A stretch of 64,000 nt of DNA from Timaviella obliquedivisa GSE-PSE-MK23-08B. GTDB taxonomy: Bacteria > Cyanobacteriota > Cyanobacteriia > Elainellales > Elainellaceae. The stretch lies in contig JAHHII010000002.1 in NCBI GenBank assembly GCA_019358855.1, positions 250,690 through 314,689 on the forward strand, given 5' to 3'. Positions within the stretch are counted from its first letter, which is position 1. Every line of letters begins with the position of its first letter. Below the pieces are notes generated by a model. The model saw nothing but the letters and a program-made list of their open reading frames with translations. It ran no database searches and was not told the DNA's origin. Below, in pieces: positions 1-9,797 of the stretch. A program made the position numbers and the translations under genes.

Positions 1-1505
1 AGAATCTCAAGTTTGTCTGTTTCGCCTTCTACACCGCAGTTCCAAGATCGGTTATGGCTGTCTCCATCTCGGCCATTCTCGCCGTTCGCTTGGTTGTGTT
101 TTTCGTTGTAACTTACTAAGTCACGCAGCGTAAATCCGTCATGAGCGGTAACAAAGTTAATGCTGGCATGGGGTCGTCTACCATTGGTTTGATACAAGTC
201 AGAACTGCCTGTAAATCGATAGGCAAACTCTGCCAAAGTGCGGTTTTCACCTCGCCAAAAGTCGCGCACCGTATCTCTGTATTTGCCATTCCATTCTGAC
301 CACAGCAGCGGAAATTCACCCACTTGGTATCCTCCTTCACCCACATCCCAGGGTTCGGCAATGAGTTTGACGTTAGCGAGGACTGGATCTTGATGGATAA
401 TGTCGAAAAATGCAGCAAGGCGATCGACCGCGTAAAGCTCCCGCGCCAATGCCGAGGCTAGATCGAACCGGAAGCCATCAACGTGCATTTCTAAAACCCA
501 ATAGCGCAAGCTGTCCATAATCAGCTTTAGCACTTGGGGATGACGAACATTCAGCGAATTACCGCAGCCTGTAAAGTCCATGTAATACTGAGGTTCATCT
601 TCGACTAAGCGATAGTAAGAAGCGTTATCAATACCGCGCAAAGACAAGGTGGGGCCCATGTGATTGCCTTCCCCTGTGTGGTTATAAACCACATCTAAAA
701 TCACCTCAATGCCTTCGCGATGGAAGGTCTTTACCATTTCCTTAAACTCTACAACCTGTTCTCCATTCACGTTCCCTGCGCTGTACCCAGAATAGGGTGC
801 AAAGTAGTTAATGGAATCGTATCCCCAGTAGTTCCTCAACCCTTTCCCTTCTAAGTGTCCGGGATGAGCTAAAAACTGGTGAATGGGCATTAGCTCGATC
901 GCCGTAATGCCTAACGAATGTAGATGTTGAATCACGGCGGGGTGGGTGAGTCCGGCGTAGGTGCCCTGGAGATGGGGCGGAACTTCTGGATGGAGTTTGG
1001 TGAGTCCTCGCACATGGGCTTCGTAAATCACAGTTTTGTGCCAGGGAGTTTGGAGCAGCTTGTCGCCCTGCCAATCAAAAGATTCATCAATCACGACACC
1101 TTTAGGGATCAGATGGGCGCTGTCTAAAGTAGAGTAAGACAGATCTTCTTCTTCATTGCCCCAGCAATAGCCAAAAATTTCTCTCCCAAAGTTAATCTCG
1201 CCATCGATCGCCTTAGCGTAAGGATCAATCAAAAGTTTATTTACGTTGAAGCGATGCCCTTCTTCAGGCGCATTAGGGCCGTCTACCCGGAAACCGTAGC
1301 GCTGTCCTGGAGAAATGCCCGGTACATAGCCATGCCAAACAAAGTTAGTAACTTCGGTGAGGGGCAAACGGGTTTCACGATTTTCTGCATCAAAGAGGCA
1401 CAGATCTACGCCCGTTGCGTTTTCTGAGAAGAGGGCAAAGTTTGTGCCTTGACCGTCCCAGACTGCGCCTAAGGAATAAGGCGTACCAGACCAAATTGAG
1501 TACAT
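1..1505 (-). CDS. glgX: Glycogen debranching enzyme GlgX, 3' end cut by window edge
   Basis: GH13-family isoamylase-type enzyme that hydrolyses alpha-1,6 branches during glycogen breakdown in the cytoplasm. The ATG at 1505 opens a frame that stays open to position 1, about 501 codons of a family usually near 700. The N-terminus ([17 protein letters not shown], then [18 protein letters not shown]) is a CBM48-like module. GH13 signature regions follow in order: [20 protein letters not shown] with the nucleophile Asp, LIAEPWD with the acid/base Glu, and [12 protein letters not shown] with the transition-state His-Asp pair near the edge. No frameshift is seen. The family is clear; choosing GlgX over a plant-type isoamylase rests on the start and motif order. 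Confidence 0.93.
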   Translation of the reverse strand, partial: MYSIWSGTPYSLGAVWDGQGTNFALFSENATGVDLCLFDAENRETRLPLTEVTNFVWHGYVPGISPGQRYGFRVDGPNAPEEGHRFNVNKLLIDPYAKAIDGEINFGREIFGYCWGNEEEDLSYSTLDSAHLIPKGVVIDESFDWQGDKLLQTPWHKTVIYEAHVRGLTKLHPEVPPHLQGTYAGLTHPAVIQHLHSLGITAIELMPIHQFLAHPGHLEGKGLRNYWGYDSINYFAPYSGYSAGNVNGEQVVEFKEMVKTFHREGIEVILDVVYNHTGEGNHMGPTLSLRGIDNASYYRLVEDEPQYYMDFTGCGNSLNVRHPQVLKLIMDSLRYWVLEMHVDGFRFDLASALARELYAVDRLAAFFDIIHQDPVLANVKLIAEPWDVGEGGYQVGEFPLLWSEWNGKYRDTVRDFWRGENRTLAEFAYRFTGSSDLYQTNGRRPHASINFVTAHDGFTLRDLVSYNEKHNQANGENGRDGDSHNRSWNCGVEGETDKLEI

Positions 1506-1684
1506 ATGCTTAGCTTTTGGGGTAAGTGAGGGCAATTTCTGGAGGAAAAAGCGATGTCCTTCATTTTACTTAACAAACTGCTAAACAAGGTCAGAATCTT
1601 CACAAGTTTTTTGGAAGCTAGCTCAGAACGTGAAACCTTGAGACGCGGATTGGTTGCTTCAACAGGCTGCTTTAGTGGATTTCT

Positions 1685-2368
1685 TTAGCGAGTTGCTTCT
1701 AATAGCTGTGAAAAATAAAATGGCGCTTTGTTCAAAGCTCGCCGATCGATTTTCCAGCCCGCATTGTCTAAAATTTTGATAATATCAGCTTCTCGGTGGA
1801 GGTAAGCCCTTGTGGCTTTGCTAGCCCCTGGAAAAAAGCTGCCAATTTTTTTGAGAACGCTATAGGCGGCAGTTTTAGGCGCAAAGCTGAGGAGGAGGCG
1901 CGATTCTGCTAGGCTGCTCAGATGGTTGACCATGCGAGTTGCTTCGTCTTGGGGATAGTGGATCAGCACGTCGAGACAGACAACAGTGTGGTAGCGACCG
2001 CTCAGGGCTTCCAGGTCACTGACTGCAAAAGAGAGTCGATCGCATACATCTAGGGCGATCGCCCGTTCTTTGCCTTCCTCTACCATTTTTTCGGAAATAT
2101 CACTGGCATAAACTTTTGCGCCTGCTTCAGCCAGAGGAATACTGAGACTCCCGACTCCACAGCCCGCATCACAGACGGTTAAATCTGCCAAATTACCATC
2201 CGCTTGCAGCCAACTCAGAACGGTATCGACCGTGAGTTGATGCCCTTTGCGAATGTTTCGTTGGACGATGTTAACGTCACCATCGCCATAAATTCGTCGC
2301 CAGCGATCGAAGCCAGTGGCATTGAAATAGTCTTTAACAATTGTTTTGTCGTCGGTGGTCGCAGTCAT
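1685..2368 (-). CDS. chlM: Magnesium-protoporphyrin IX O-methyltransferase ChlM
   Basis: SAM-dependent methyltransferase that esterifies the C13 propionate of Mg-protoporphyrin IX, an early committed step of chlorophyll synthesis. The sequence runs from DDKTIVKDYFNATGFDRWRR, typical of ChlM, through the SAM motif VCDAGCGVGSLSIPLA and the acidic ASDIS, to a C-terminus ending FYFSQLLEATR. I place the start at the ATG at 2368 (MTATTDDK) because family members begin there. An in-frame ATG at 2404 would add 12 residues (MRHVDSIQKPFA) and has no clear ribosome site. It is a single gene on the minus strand, downstream of nagA by 82 bp. Presence of ChlM marks the host as a chlorophyll-making organism. 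Confidence 0.95.
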   Translation of the reverse strand: MTATTDDKTIVKDYFNATGFDRWRRIYGDGDVNIVQRNIRKGHQLTVDTVLSWLQADGNLADLTVCDAGCGVGSLSIPLAEAGAKVYASDISEKMVEEGKERAIALDVCDRLSFAVSDLEALSGRYHTVVCLDVLIHYPQDEATRMVNHLSSLAESRLLLSFAPKTAAYSVLKKIGSFFPGASKATRAYLHREADIIKILDNAGWKIDRRALNKAPFYFSQLLEATR

Positions 2369-2450
2369 GGCGAAGGGCTTTTGTATTGAATCAACGTGTC
2401 TCATCCTATTATGATTTTCCGCTGGTTGTTGCAGTTTTGCAGTTTCATTT

Positions 2451-3662
2451 TTAGAGGCGTTGCCACGTTAGATCGTTAAATTCAGAGCATGACCAGTGTA
2501 AAAGATTTGCAGGTTGCCCCACCAGAGAGGACGGTAGCCCGATCGCCAGCCGAGGCGCAGCAGTTGCCAGGGCGATCGCTTCTCCCACGCCTACAATGCT
2601 CCACCGCGCTAAGTTCTGGACTCCTACTAACAAGGGCAAGGTTGTTCCCGCCAACGTTCCATCTGCTAAGCGCGCTGTTCCTTGCTGCACCTCAATTTGC
2701 CGACTATCCCACGGATAAATTCCATTGGGTAGACCCAACGGCGATAAGGCATCACTGACTAAAAAAATACCGTTGCCCCGACTGGCTCTTAATAAAATAT
2801 CTAGCATTAGTGGTGCAACATGCTCTCCATCGGCAATCAACCCACACATCACTTGAGGATGGGCGATCGCCGCGCCCAGCAATCCTGGCTGCCGATGATG
2901 CAGCCCTGGCATCGCATTGAAGGCATGAGTCACCAGAGTTGCACCTTGCTCAAATGCCTGTTGTGCCTGAGCCGCAGTCGCTTGAGAATGCCCTAAACTC
3001 ACACTTATTCCTAATGAGGTGAGATAAGGGATCACTTCGCCTGTCTGATCCAATTCAGGAGCAAGCGTCATCATTTTGACCGTTGTGGCATGATTGCCCA
3101 AAACTCGCTTTACTTCAGCGATCGTTAAGGGCAAAAGATACTCTGTTGGGTGCGCACCTCGCTTTTGAGGATTGAGAAACGGACCCTCCAAATGAACGCC
3201 CAAAATTTTTGCGCCCGTTTTTTGCTGCGTCATGAAATGGGTAATTGTTGAGAGCGATCGCCCCACATTTTCTACCGCAGTCGTGACCAGCGTCGGCAAA
3301 AATCCATCGACTCCCTGATTCCACAAAAACTCACAAATCTCTTGCAGTTTCTCTTGATCTTTCTCTGTCAAATCAGGAAACGCCAACCCCAAGGCACCAT
3401 TAATCTGCAAATCAATCCCGCCCATTGAAACCCAATCTCCCGCCAAATCCCAAACTTGTAAAGATTGCTGAGCCGTAGGTTTTGAGAGATCTGCAACGGA
3501 ACGCATCATCGTATCCATCATCGTATCCATCGGAACAACCTGTTGCACTATTCCAGTCCGATCGACCGAAATTCGTTGTAGTCCGCTGCTACCATAGACC
3601 CGCCCGTTGATAAGATCAACCGGAACCCCAATTTTTGCTAATCCAGTGCTCTCTTTCATCAT
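2451..3662 (-). CDS. nagA: N-acetylglucosamine-6-phosphate deacetylase NagA
   Basis: Amidohydrolase that removes the acetyl group of GlcNAc-6-phosphate in amino-sugar recycling. The 403-residue chain is close to family length. GGIDLQINGALG replaces the usual metal-site approach, GVHLEGPFLNPQKRGAH contains the metal-binding Glu, SLGHSQATA and THAFNAMPGLHHRQPG contain the metal His residues, GLIADGEHV follows, and LVSDALSP carries the catalytic Asp. It is divergent from purE with only 11 bp between starts, so the two promoters must overlap each other or the genes. The N-terminus contains a short MDTMMDTMM duplication (DNA atcatcgtatcc repeated near 3508-3531), probably replication slippage. The start could also lie slightly downstream. 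Confidence 0.92.
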   Translation of the reverse strand: MMKESTGLAKIGVPVDLINGRVYGSSGLQRISVDRTGIVQQVVPMDTMMDTMMRSVADLSKPTAQQSLQVWDLAGDWVSMGGIDLQINGALGLAFPDLTEKDQEKLQEICEFLWNQGVDGFLPTLVTTAVENVGRSLSTITHFMTQQKTGAKILGVHLEGPFLNPQKRGAHPTEYLLPLTIAEVKRVLGNHATTVKMMTLAPELDQTGEVIPYLTSLGISVSLGHSQATAAQAQQAFEQGATLVTHAFNAMPGLHHRQPGLLGAAIAHPQVMCGLIADGEHVAPLMLDILLRASRGNGIFLVSDALSPLGLPNGIYPWDSRQIEVQQGTARLADGTLAGTTLPLLVGVQNLARWSIVGVGEAIALATAAPRLAIGLPSSLVGQPANLLHWSCSEFNDLTWQRL

Positions 3663-3673
3663 TTTAAAATACT

Positions 3674-4213
3674 ATGTCTTCTCCTAATACCCTGTCTTCT
3701 CCTCTCATTGGCATTATTATGGGCAGCGATTCTGACCTGCCGACGATGCAAGCCGCGATCGCCATTTGTGAATTGTTTGAGATTGCCCATGAAGTGGCGA
3801 TCGTGTCTGCCCATCGCACCCCAGAACGCATGGTTGAGTATGCGCAACAAGCGCATCTTCGAGGACTCAAGGTGATCATTGCTGGAGCAGGCGGCGCAGC
3901 GCATTTGCCTGGAATGGTTGCGGCTTTAACACCACTACCTGTGATTGGAGTTCCGGTTGCCAGCCGTCATCTTCAAGGCATTGATTCGCTGTATTCCATT
4001 GTGCAAATGCCTGCTGGCATTCCCGTTGCAACAGTGGCGATCGGCAATGCCCAAAATGCAGGATTGTTGGCGATACAAATATTGGCTAGCTCTCAGCCTA
4101 AACTATTAGAGCAGGTGCTGCAATACCGCCAAAGCCTGAAGGATGCTGTCATAAAAAAACAGACTCAGCTAGATGAAGTCGGTTATCGGGGTTATTTGGA
4201 AGGGATGGGCTAG
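3674..4213 (+). CDS. purE: N5-carboxyaminoimidazole ribonucleotide mutase PurE
   Basis: Class I PurE converts N5-CAIR to CAIR in de novo purine synthesis. The short protein of 179 residues contains the diagnostic GSDSD near residue 17, the SAHRTPERM motif with the catalytic His, [12 protein letters not shown], and PVIGVPV, followed by [22 protein letters not shown]. All positions expected for the octameric mutase are present. It lies 11 bp from the divergent nagA start. Its last 4 bp overlap the stop of the convergent small membrane protein gene at 4210. The start ATG at 3674 gives a family-length N-terminus. Confidence 0.96.
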   Translation: MSSPNTLSSPLIGIIMGSDSDLPTMQAAIAICELFEIAHEVAIVSAHRTPERMVEYAQQAHLRGLKVIIAGAGGAAHLPGMVAALTPLPVIGVPVASRHLQGIDSLYSIVQMPAGIPVATVAIGNAQNAGLLAIQILASSQPKLLEQVLQYRQSLKDAVIKKQTQLDEVGYRGYLEGMG

Positions 4214-4527
4214 ATGCGTTTGCGAGGTTTGCGGGCAAAAGGGTTACGCATTTTGCCTTCTTCTGAAGGCAATAGGGGCAAACGGAGGCGCTTGAAAACG
4301 CTAGGGGTAGGTTCATTGACGGAGTCTTTGACGGGATCTTTGCCTTCTACGGGTGGAATTGGCTCGAAGTTCCAGTAGGCAACAATGAGCCATGTCGCTG
4401 CACCTGCGGCTGCACCAAAAAGCACGCTAAGTATGGGTTGAATGCCCAACACTACTAGAATGATGAGGCACAATAGCCACATCATTAATCCTGTGGAAAA
4501 GCCTTTCTCAGAGTCGTATTTGTACAT
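4210..4527 (-). CDS. Small two-helix membrane protein of unknown function
   Basis: A 105-residue protein with two adjacent hydrophobic segments (about residues 13-30 and 31-50) followed by a proline-rich, then strongly basic cytosolic tail ending [12 protein letters not shown]. The architecture resembles small cyanobacterial hypothetical membrane proteins, and I recognise no domain. It ends head to head with purE, sharing 4 bp. Its start codon region overlaps three tandem 11-bp repeats (4519-4551) that could bind a regulator. Function cannot be assigned. Confidence 0.7.
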   Translation of the reverse strand: MYKYDSEKGFSTGLMMWLLCLIILVVLGIQPILSVLFGAAAGAATWLIVAYWNFEPIPPVEGKDPVKDSVNEPTPSVFKRLRLPLLPSEEGKMRNPFARKPRKRI

Positions 4528-4551
4528 AATTTGTACATAGTTTGTACATAG
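4519..4551. repeat. Three tandem 11-bp repeats over a gene start
   Basis: TTTGTACATA followed by A or G is repeated three times without gaps (4519-4529, 4530-4540, 4541-4551). Each unit contains the palindrome TGTACA. The first unit overlaps the start codon of the membrane protein gene read leftward. An 11-bp period places all units on one face of the helix, as expected for cooperative repressor binding, but no cognate protein is known. Confidence 0.75.
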
Positions 4552-4615
4552 TTTAAAAGGTTGAACTGACGAACCATTGTAGTTGTAGTGGGGCGATCGC
4601 AGCTTTTTAGACTAA

Positions 4616-4661
4616 GCTCCTTTCCTTCAGGAGAGGGGTTGGGGGAGAAGTCTCTCTGGCT
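4616..4661 (-). repeat. Dispersed repeat, copy A, in the 4528-5015 intergenic region
   Basis: About 46 bp reading gctcctttccttcaggagag and then ggttgggggag and tctctctggct. It matches, on the opposite strand and with a handful of changes, the sequence at 12830-12876. Both contain a small hairpin around ccttcaggag or its equivalent. The rest of this 488-bp intergenic region is AT-rich, with one HIP1 octamer at 4594-4601 and no open frame I would defend upstream of the peroxidase start. Confidence 0.7.
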
Positions 4662-5015
4662 GCGTAGCCGAATTGACCTAACTCCTAACCTCTTCCCTCG
4701 TTTCCTGCCTGCCCGTAGTTTTAGCTGTAGTAGCTAAAGGCTAGAAGCAAAATATAGCACTTATAGATTTATCTGTACTTATTTGAAGATATACAGAGTT
4801 TTTTCGCTGATCCGTCTAGGTTGTCATACTATACAGAAGATCTCTGCTACCTTACCCCATTAAAGCTGAGATGCAGAAGATTTCTCTCTAAATTTCTCTC
4901 CAATAAAAAAATCAGACGGCACCTATGCTGTTTTTGGCTTACCTACCAAATGGTTCCTATCGCGCTCAAGGAATCATTTAGTTTTGATGGAGCGCCTAAA
5001 TTAATAGGAGCAACT

Positions 5016-6728
5016 ATGTCACGTCGCCATAATCGCAACTTATTCTTCATTGCCTCTACCGGAGAGCTGCGTGGAGAAGTGAATAGACCCGCTACGCCTA
5101 GTGAATGTGAACGTGCTTTTCGCTTCTCGGAGATCGTCAGCGGAACTACCCCAGCACCATCAGACGAACTGTTGGAGGCGATCGCAGATGTCATGACGCA
5201 GGACGGTGATGATATAGACAGCCACATTCCCGCTGGCTTTACGTACCTTGCCCAGTTTGTAGACCATGATCTCACGCGCGATCGAACCGATGTTCCCTTT
5301 GGAACGCCTGTCACAGACCCGAGCCAGTTAAAGCAAGCCAGAAGCCCAGCATTGGATCTAGACTCTGTTTACGGAATTGGTCCTACCGTTGAACCAGGGT
5401 TTTACCAACCCGATGGAATTCGGCTCAATACAGGGAAAACTCAGGAGTCTTCCCCTCCAAACGCAGATCGACCTCTTGACGATTTTGATCTGCCCCGGAA
5501 AGGCGCGACGGCTGCCGAGCCAGAAGAAGTTCGGATGGCGCAGATACCCGATCCACGGAACGACGAAAACCTGGCGGTGGGTCAAACGCATCTGGCGTTT
5601 ATTCGATTTCACAATCGAGTTTGCGATCGTCTTGCCAACTCTTCGGTGCCAAGCATTATGCTCTTTGAGCGTGCCCGTGAAGCAGTCGTTAAGCATTACC
5701 AATGGATGCTGAAAACTGATTTTTTACCGCGGATTGTTGATCCAGCAATTGTGGACGATGTGTTTCACAATGGTCGCAAAATCTTTGAAGTTAAGGAGAC
5801 TGGATTTCCGACCATGCCGATAGAGTTCTCAGTTGCAGCCTATCGCTTGGGGCACTCTATGATTCGAGAAAAGTACGACTGGAACGCTGTGTTTAGCGAC
5901 GGTGGAGCGGTTGGTCAAATTGGTGATTTTGGCACCCTAATAAATTTATTTAGGTTTTCAGGTACAAGCGGTAATTTGTCTCCATCCGCCAGCGACGGTA
6001 GTGGTCCAAGCGACGTTAATAACCCATTAGATGGTAATTTTGAACGCCTTCCCACAAATTGGATTGCAGACTGGACACGGCTTTACAACTTTGTAGAAGA
6101 CGGCACACCTGAGCTTGCGCCCGAAACCACACTTAACTTTGCTCGCCCATTGGATACCCGTCTCACTAATCCTCTAAAAAATCTGCCCCTTGGTTCTTTC
6201 AATGCACGCGGGGGTGGGGGCACAGTGCCACCAATTCAGCTAAACCTGGCGTTTCGGAATCTCGCCAGAGCGCGCATGGTTGGGCTTGCCAGCGGGCAAG
6301 AAGTTGCCGCCTACATTGCCAACAAAATTCCGGGCACCCATGTCTTATCAAAAGATGAAATTTTGGGCGATGACCTCAACGCATTAAGCGAAACTTTGAA
6401 GACGGAACTGACGACTTCGACCCCTCTTTGGTTCTACATCCTTCGAGAAGCGTCTTTGAATCTAGATTCTGGAAAACTAGGAACGGGAAAGCTGGGTGCG
6501 GTTGGAGGCAGAATTGTGGCGGAGGTTTTCCATCGCGCCATAGAAGGCAGTCAAATATCGATTATTCGTGATCCGTCTTTCACGCCTTCGCTTGGCGCTA
6601 AACCAGGAGTGTTTCGGATGACTGACTTGCTTAGGGTTGCTTACGATGCGTCGAAGGGTGAGCTTAGACCGTTATCGCCAGATGCTCCTCGTCCTCCGGC
6701 GTTAAAAGTGTTGCCCAGTCAGGCATGA
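5016..6728 (+). CDS. Haem peroxidase, animal-peroxidase (peroxinectin-like) superfamily
   Basis: Peroxidase of the cyclooxygenase/myeloperoxidase superfamily, oxidising substrates with hydrogen peroxide through a bound haem. I choose the ATG at 5016 because AGGAG sits 5 bp upstream; an upstream TTG at 4821 would add 65 unlikely residues. The distal haem site is in TYLAQFVDHDLTRD, the conserved catalytic Arg region is PDPRNDENL, and the proximal His is in AAYRLGHSMIREKYDWN. The chain has 570 residues and no evident signal peptide. Related cyanobacterial proteins are often exported by other routes. It is monocistronic and convergent with nrtD across a perfect hairpin at 6765-6789. Substrate is unknown. 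Confidence 0.88.
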   Translation: MSRRHNRNLFFIASTGELRGEVNRPATPSECERAFRFSEIVSGTTPAPSDELLEAIADVMTQDGDDIDSHIPAGFTYLAQFVDHDLTRDRTDVPFGTPVTDPSQLKQARSPALDLDSVYGIGPTVEPGFYQPDGIRLNTGKTQESSPPNADRPLDDFDLPRKGATAAEPEEVRMAQIPDPRNDENLAVGQTHLAFIRFHNRVCDRLANSSVPSIMLFERAREAVVKHYQWMLKTDFLPRIVDPAIVDDVFHNGRKIFEVKETGFPTMPIEFSVAAYRLGHSMIREKYDWNAVFSDGGAVGQIGDFGTLINLFRFSGTSGNLSPSASDGSGPSDVNNPLDGNFERLPTNWIADWTRLYNFVEDGTPELAPETTLNFARPLDTRLTNPLKNLPLGSFNARGGGGTVPPIQLNLAFRNLARARMVGLASGQEVAAYIANKIPGTHVLSKDEILGDDLNALSETLKTELTTSTPLWFYILREASLNLDSGKLGTGKLGAVGGRIVAEVFHRAIEGSQISIIRDPSFTPSLGAKPGVFRMTDLLRVAYDASKGELRPLSPDAPRPPALKVLPSQA

Positions 6729-6764
6729 CAATAGGCGATCGCCATTATTAGAGTGAGTTGGCAA

Positions 6765-6789
6765 GGGATATCTTTGACCAAGATATCCC
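6765..6789. terminator. Hairpin between convergent peroxidase and nrtD genes
   Basis: GGGATATCTT, loop TGACC, AAGATATCCC is a perfect 10-bp stem in the 91-bp gap between two convergent stop codons. Neither side has a strong T tract, so it is a bidirectional, non-canonical terminator by position rather than by textbook form. Confidence 0.6.
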
Positions 6790-6819
6790 CATCCACCTTT
6801 AGCACACTAGACCTCGCCG

Positions 6820-7668
6820 CTACTCTACATCGTCGTGAGCAAAGCGATTGTAGAGGAAGTCGAGCGCGTGATTTCGCAGCTTGTAGTATTCCGGCATTTC
6901 CATAATCCGAGCCCGATCGCGCGGACGACGAAAGGGAATCTCCATGACTTCGCCAATGGTTGCCGCCGGGCCATTGGTCATCATGACCAGGCGATCGGCA
7001 AGAAAGAGGGCTTCGTCGATGTCGTGGGTAATCATCAGCACGGTGCAGCGATGATCGTTCCAAATTTTTAGTAGTTCCTCTTGCAGTTCTTCTTTTGTGA
7101 TAGCGTCTAAAGCGCCAAAAGGTTCGTCTAAAATCAGCACTTCAGGACGAATGGAAAGGGCACGGGCGATCGCCACCCGTTGTTTCATGCCGCCCGAAAT
7201 TTGAGGCGGCTTTTTGTCGGCAGCTTCAGTTAAGCCCACCATTGCCAAATGTTCTTTGACAATCTTGGTTTTCTCGGCAGTAGATTTTTGGGTATACACC
7301 CGGTTCACTGCCAAGTAAACATTCTCAAAGACCGTTAGCCACGGTAGGAGGGCATAGCCTTGAAACACCACCATGCGATCGGGTCCTGGTTGAATAATAG
7401 GCTGCCCCTTAAGTCGAACTTCGCCATGGGTCGGTTTAGAAAATCCACTGACCATGTTCAGCAGCGTACTTTTACCACAGCCTGAATGCCCGATTAAACA
7501 AATAAATTCTCCTTTCCGAACGTTCAGGCTAACGTTCTCAAGAACGGTATAGCCTCCAGTCTTAGTTGGGTAAATTTTGGCAACGGCATCTATCTCTAGA
7601 AAAGATTCCTGTGGAAGATTGGCGAGTATCTGATTGGGTTGAGTTGCTGTGTTGATTAATGATTGCAT
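6820..7668 (-). CDS. nrtD: Nitrate/nitrite ABC transporter ATPase NrtD
   Basis: ATP-binding subunit of the high-affinity nitrate/nitrite importer, peripheral on the inner face of the plasma membrane. The start ATG at 7668 (MQSLINTATQPNQ) gives 282 residues, and an upstream in-frame start would overrun into nrtC. Walker A is GHSGCGKST, the ABC signature is ISGGMKQRVAIARAL, Walker B is LILDEPFGALD, and the switch His is in MITHDIDEA. It is the last gene of nrtABCD, 61 bp after nrtC. It pairs with the ATPase half of NrtC as a heterodimer. The C-terminal RRPRDRARIMEMPEY stretch is typical of the NrtD/TauB-like subfamily. Confidence 0.94.
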   Translation of the reverse strand: MQSLINTATQPNQILANLPQESFLEIDAVAKIYPTKTGGYTVLENVSLNVRKGEFICLIGHSGCGKSTLLNMVSGFSKPTHGEVRLKGQPIIQPGPDRMVVFQGYALLPWLTVFENVYLAVNRVYTQKSTAEKTKIVKEHLAMVGLTEAADKKPPQISGGMKQRVAIARALSIRPEVLILDEPFGALDAITKEELQEELLKIWNDHRCTVLMITHDIDEALFLADRLVMMTNGPAATIGEVMEIPFRRPRDRARIMEMPEYYKLRNHALDFLYNRFAHDDVE

Positions 7669-7729
7669 AGGTGAAGAACAGAAAATAATGAGGACTGAAT
7701 GGGTATCTGGATCATCTTCAAGAAGGCAT

Positions 7730-9733
7730 TTAGGCAGTGCGTTTGGTGGTATTAATTGCCACTTCTGCCATGTAGATGTCGTGCTTAATCTCCAGGCTAT
7801 TGAGGTAGGCGATCGGGTCATCGGCGCTAAAGTTAGCATGATCAAACAGATCAATCGATCGCCGAGTATAGCTCGTTAAATCTGCCATTCCTAGCTCTCT
7901 GGCTGCCGTGCTAAATACCCCAACTTGACACACCCGTTCTAAAACTTCTACCCAGTTGCGGGGGAACGGAATTTCTCCCCAACGTGCCATTTGTGTCATC
8001 AGCCAAAGATGCTCTGTCCGGCTAGGACGATTCACCCCTGCGCCAAAGAATTGGTGGTGAGCATATTCTTGGGGAGAAGATTGGAGTCCACAGACGTATT
8101 GATCCGGATTACCCAAGTAGATGTATTCCATCTCTGTGCTGAGGTATTCGCGGCGAGAAAGAATCTCTCGGATCTCCTCCTGATTATTTTCATCTGCACA
8201 GTAGCGACAGGCTTCTAACAGCGCTTTGACCAGAGCCACGTGGGTGTTGGGATAAGCCCGCGCCCAGTCTTCGCGTACACCCAAAACTTTGCCAGGGTGA
8301 CCGTTCCATACTTCTAGGTCTGTGGCGATCGTATAGCCAATTCCTTCAACGGCTGCCCGGATATTCCAGGGTTCACCGACGCAGTAACCATCAATGTTTC
8401 CTGCCTGTAAATTAGCAATCATTTGAGCAGGAGGAATAGTGGTAATAGAAACGTCCTTTTCAGGATTAATGCCGCCTGCTGCTAGCCAGTAGCGCAGCAA
8501 CAAATTATGCATTGAGGCGGGATGTACCATTCCAAACGTGTGCCGCTTCGATGGTGTTTCCAATAACATTCTGCGCAGATCGCTTAGGGTATGAATTCCC
8601 TGTTGATAGAATTTTTTATCCAGGGTGATCGCGTTGCCATTTCGCGTCATGGTGAGGGAACTGACGATCGGTAAAGGATTGCCATCCATTGCGCCTGCCG
8701 TTAGCCAAATTGGCATCCCCGAAGGCATTTGGGCTGCATCCAAATATCCGCCTGCAATACCGTCTTGAATGCCGCGCCAGCTCGACTCCCGCACCAGGTT
8801 GACTTCATCTAGACCATGGTGGGTAAAAAAGCCTTTTTCCTTGGCGATCGCCAATGGCGCACAAGCAATCAAAGGAACAAACCCAACTTCCAGGTTAACC
8901 TTTTCCAACCCATGACGGGCGACCACGCCCTGCTTCCTCGCCCGCAGTTGCTTAATCTGCTTCTGCTGGTTGAGGAAATAAATGATCTCGCTGCGGTAGC
9001 TGTAGTAATTGGGATGATTCACTACCTCCATTCGACGACGCGGACGAGGAATATCGACTTCTAAAATTTGACCAATTTTTGACTCAGGTCCGTTGGTCAA
9101 CATTACCACGCGATCGGAGAGCAGAATTGCCTCATCAACATCGTGGGTTACCATTACGCCAGTGACTTTATTCTCGTCACAAATGCGCATTAACTGTTCT
9201 TGCAGGTTACCCCGTGTTAAAGCATCCAGCGCTCCAAACGGTTCATCTAGCAGCAGCAGCTTCGGGCGGATTGCCAGGGCACGGGCGATCGCCACCCGTT
9301 GCTTCATGCCGCCCGAAAGCTGATCTGGTGGCTTATCTGCCGCATGATGCAGCCCCACCATATTAATATGCTGTTCAACAATGTCCTTGCGCTCTTCCAC
9401 AGACAGGTACGATAAAACGTTGTCCACGGCTAAGGAAATATTTTGCCGGACGCTCATCCAGGGCAACAGGGAATAGTTTTGAAATACCACCATGCGATCG
9501 GGGCCAGGACGCAGAATTTCTGAGCCTTCTAACATGACAATGCCTTCGGTGGGCAAGTCCAGCCCGGCAATCATATTCAGTAACGTTGATTTGCCACAAC
9601 CTGAGTGACCAATGAGGGAAATAAATTCTCCTTGCTTAATTTCTAGACCAATGCCTTTAAGCGCAATATAGCGATCGCCATTGGGCAAAGGAAAGGTTTT
9701 TTCGAGATTATCGACAGTGACAAAAGGTGACAT
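7730..9733 (-). CDS. nrtC: Nitrate transporter NrtC, ATPase fused to a NrtA-like regulatory domain
   Basis: A 667-residue fusion diagnostic of cyanobacterial Nrt systems. The N-terminal 255 residues are an ABC ATPase (GHSGCGKST, LSGGMKQRVAIARAL, LLLLDEPFGALD). From about residue 285 the chain resembles the NrtA solute-binding protein ([26 protein letters not shown]), a domain known to mediate ammonium- or nitrogen-responsive inhibition of uptake. It sits between nrtB (64 bp) and nrtD (61 bp). All catalytic motifs are intact, so no defect is seen. Confidence 0.96.
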   Translation of the reverse strand: MSPFVTVDNLEKTFPLPNGDRYIALKGIGLEIKQGEFISLIGHSGCGKSTLLNMIAGLDLPTEGIVMLEGSEILRPGPDRMVVFQNYSLLPWMSVRQNISLAVDNVLSYLSVEERKDIVEQHINMVGLHHAADKPPDQLSGGMKQRVAIARALAIRPKLLLLDEPFGALDALTRGNLQEQLMRICDENKVTGVMVTHDVDEAILLSDRVVMLTNGPESKIGQILEVDIPRPRRRMEVVNHPNYYSYRSEIIYFLNQQKQIKQLRARKQGVVARHGLEKVNLEVGFVPLIACAPLAIAKEKGFFTHHGLDEVNLVRESSWRGIQDGIAGGYLDAAQMPSGMPIWLTAGAMDGNPLPIVSSLTMTRNGNAITLDKKFYQQGIHTLSDLRRMLLETPSKRHTFGMVHPASMHNLLLRYWLAAGGINPEKDVSITTIPPAQMIANLQAGNIDGYCVGEPWNIRAAVEGIGYTIATDLEVWNGHPGKVLGVREDWARAYPNTHVALVKALLEACRYCADENNQEEIREILSRREYLSTEMEYIYLGNPDQYVCGLQSSPQEYAHHQFFGAGVNRPSRTEHLWLMTQMARWGEIPFPRNWVEVLERVCQVGVFSTAARELGMADLTSYTRRSIDLFDHANFSADDPIAYLNSLEIKHDIYMAEVAINTTKRTA

Positions 9734-9797
9734 AAGAAAAAGAGTGAAGGGTAAGGGGCAAAAGGAAGTAATAATCTTGCATTGACGAAAATCCTAG

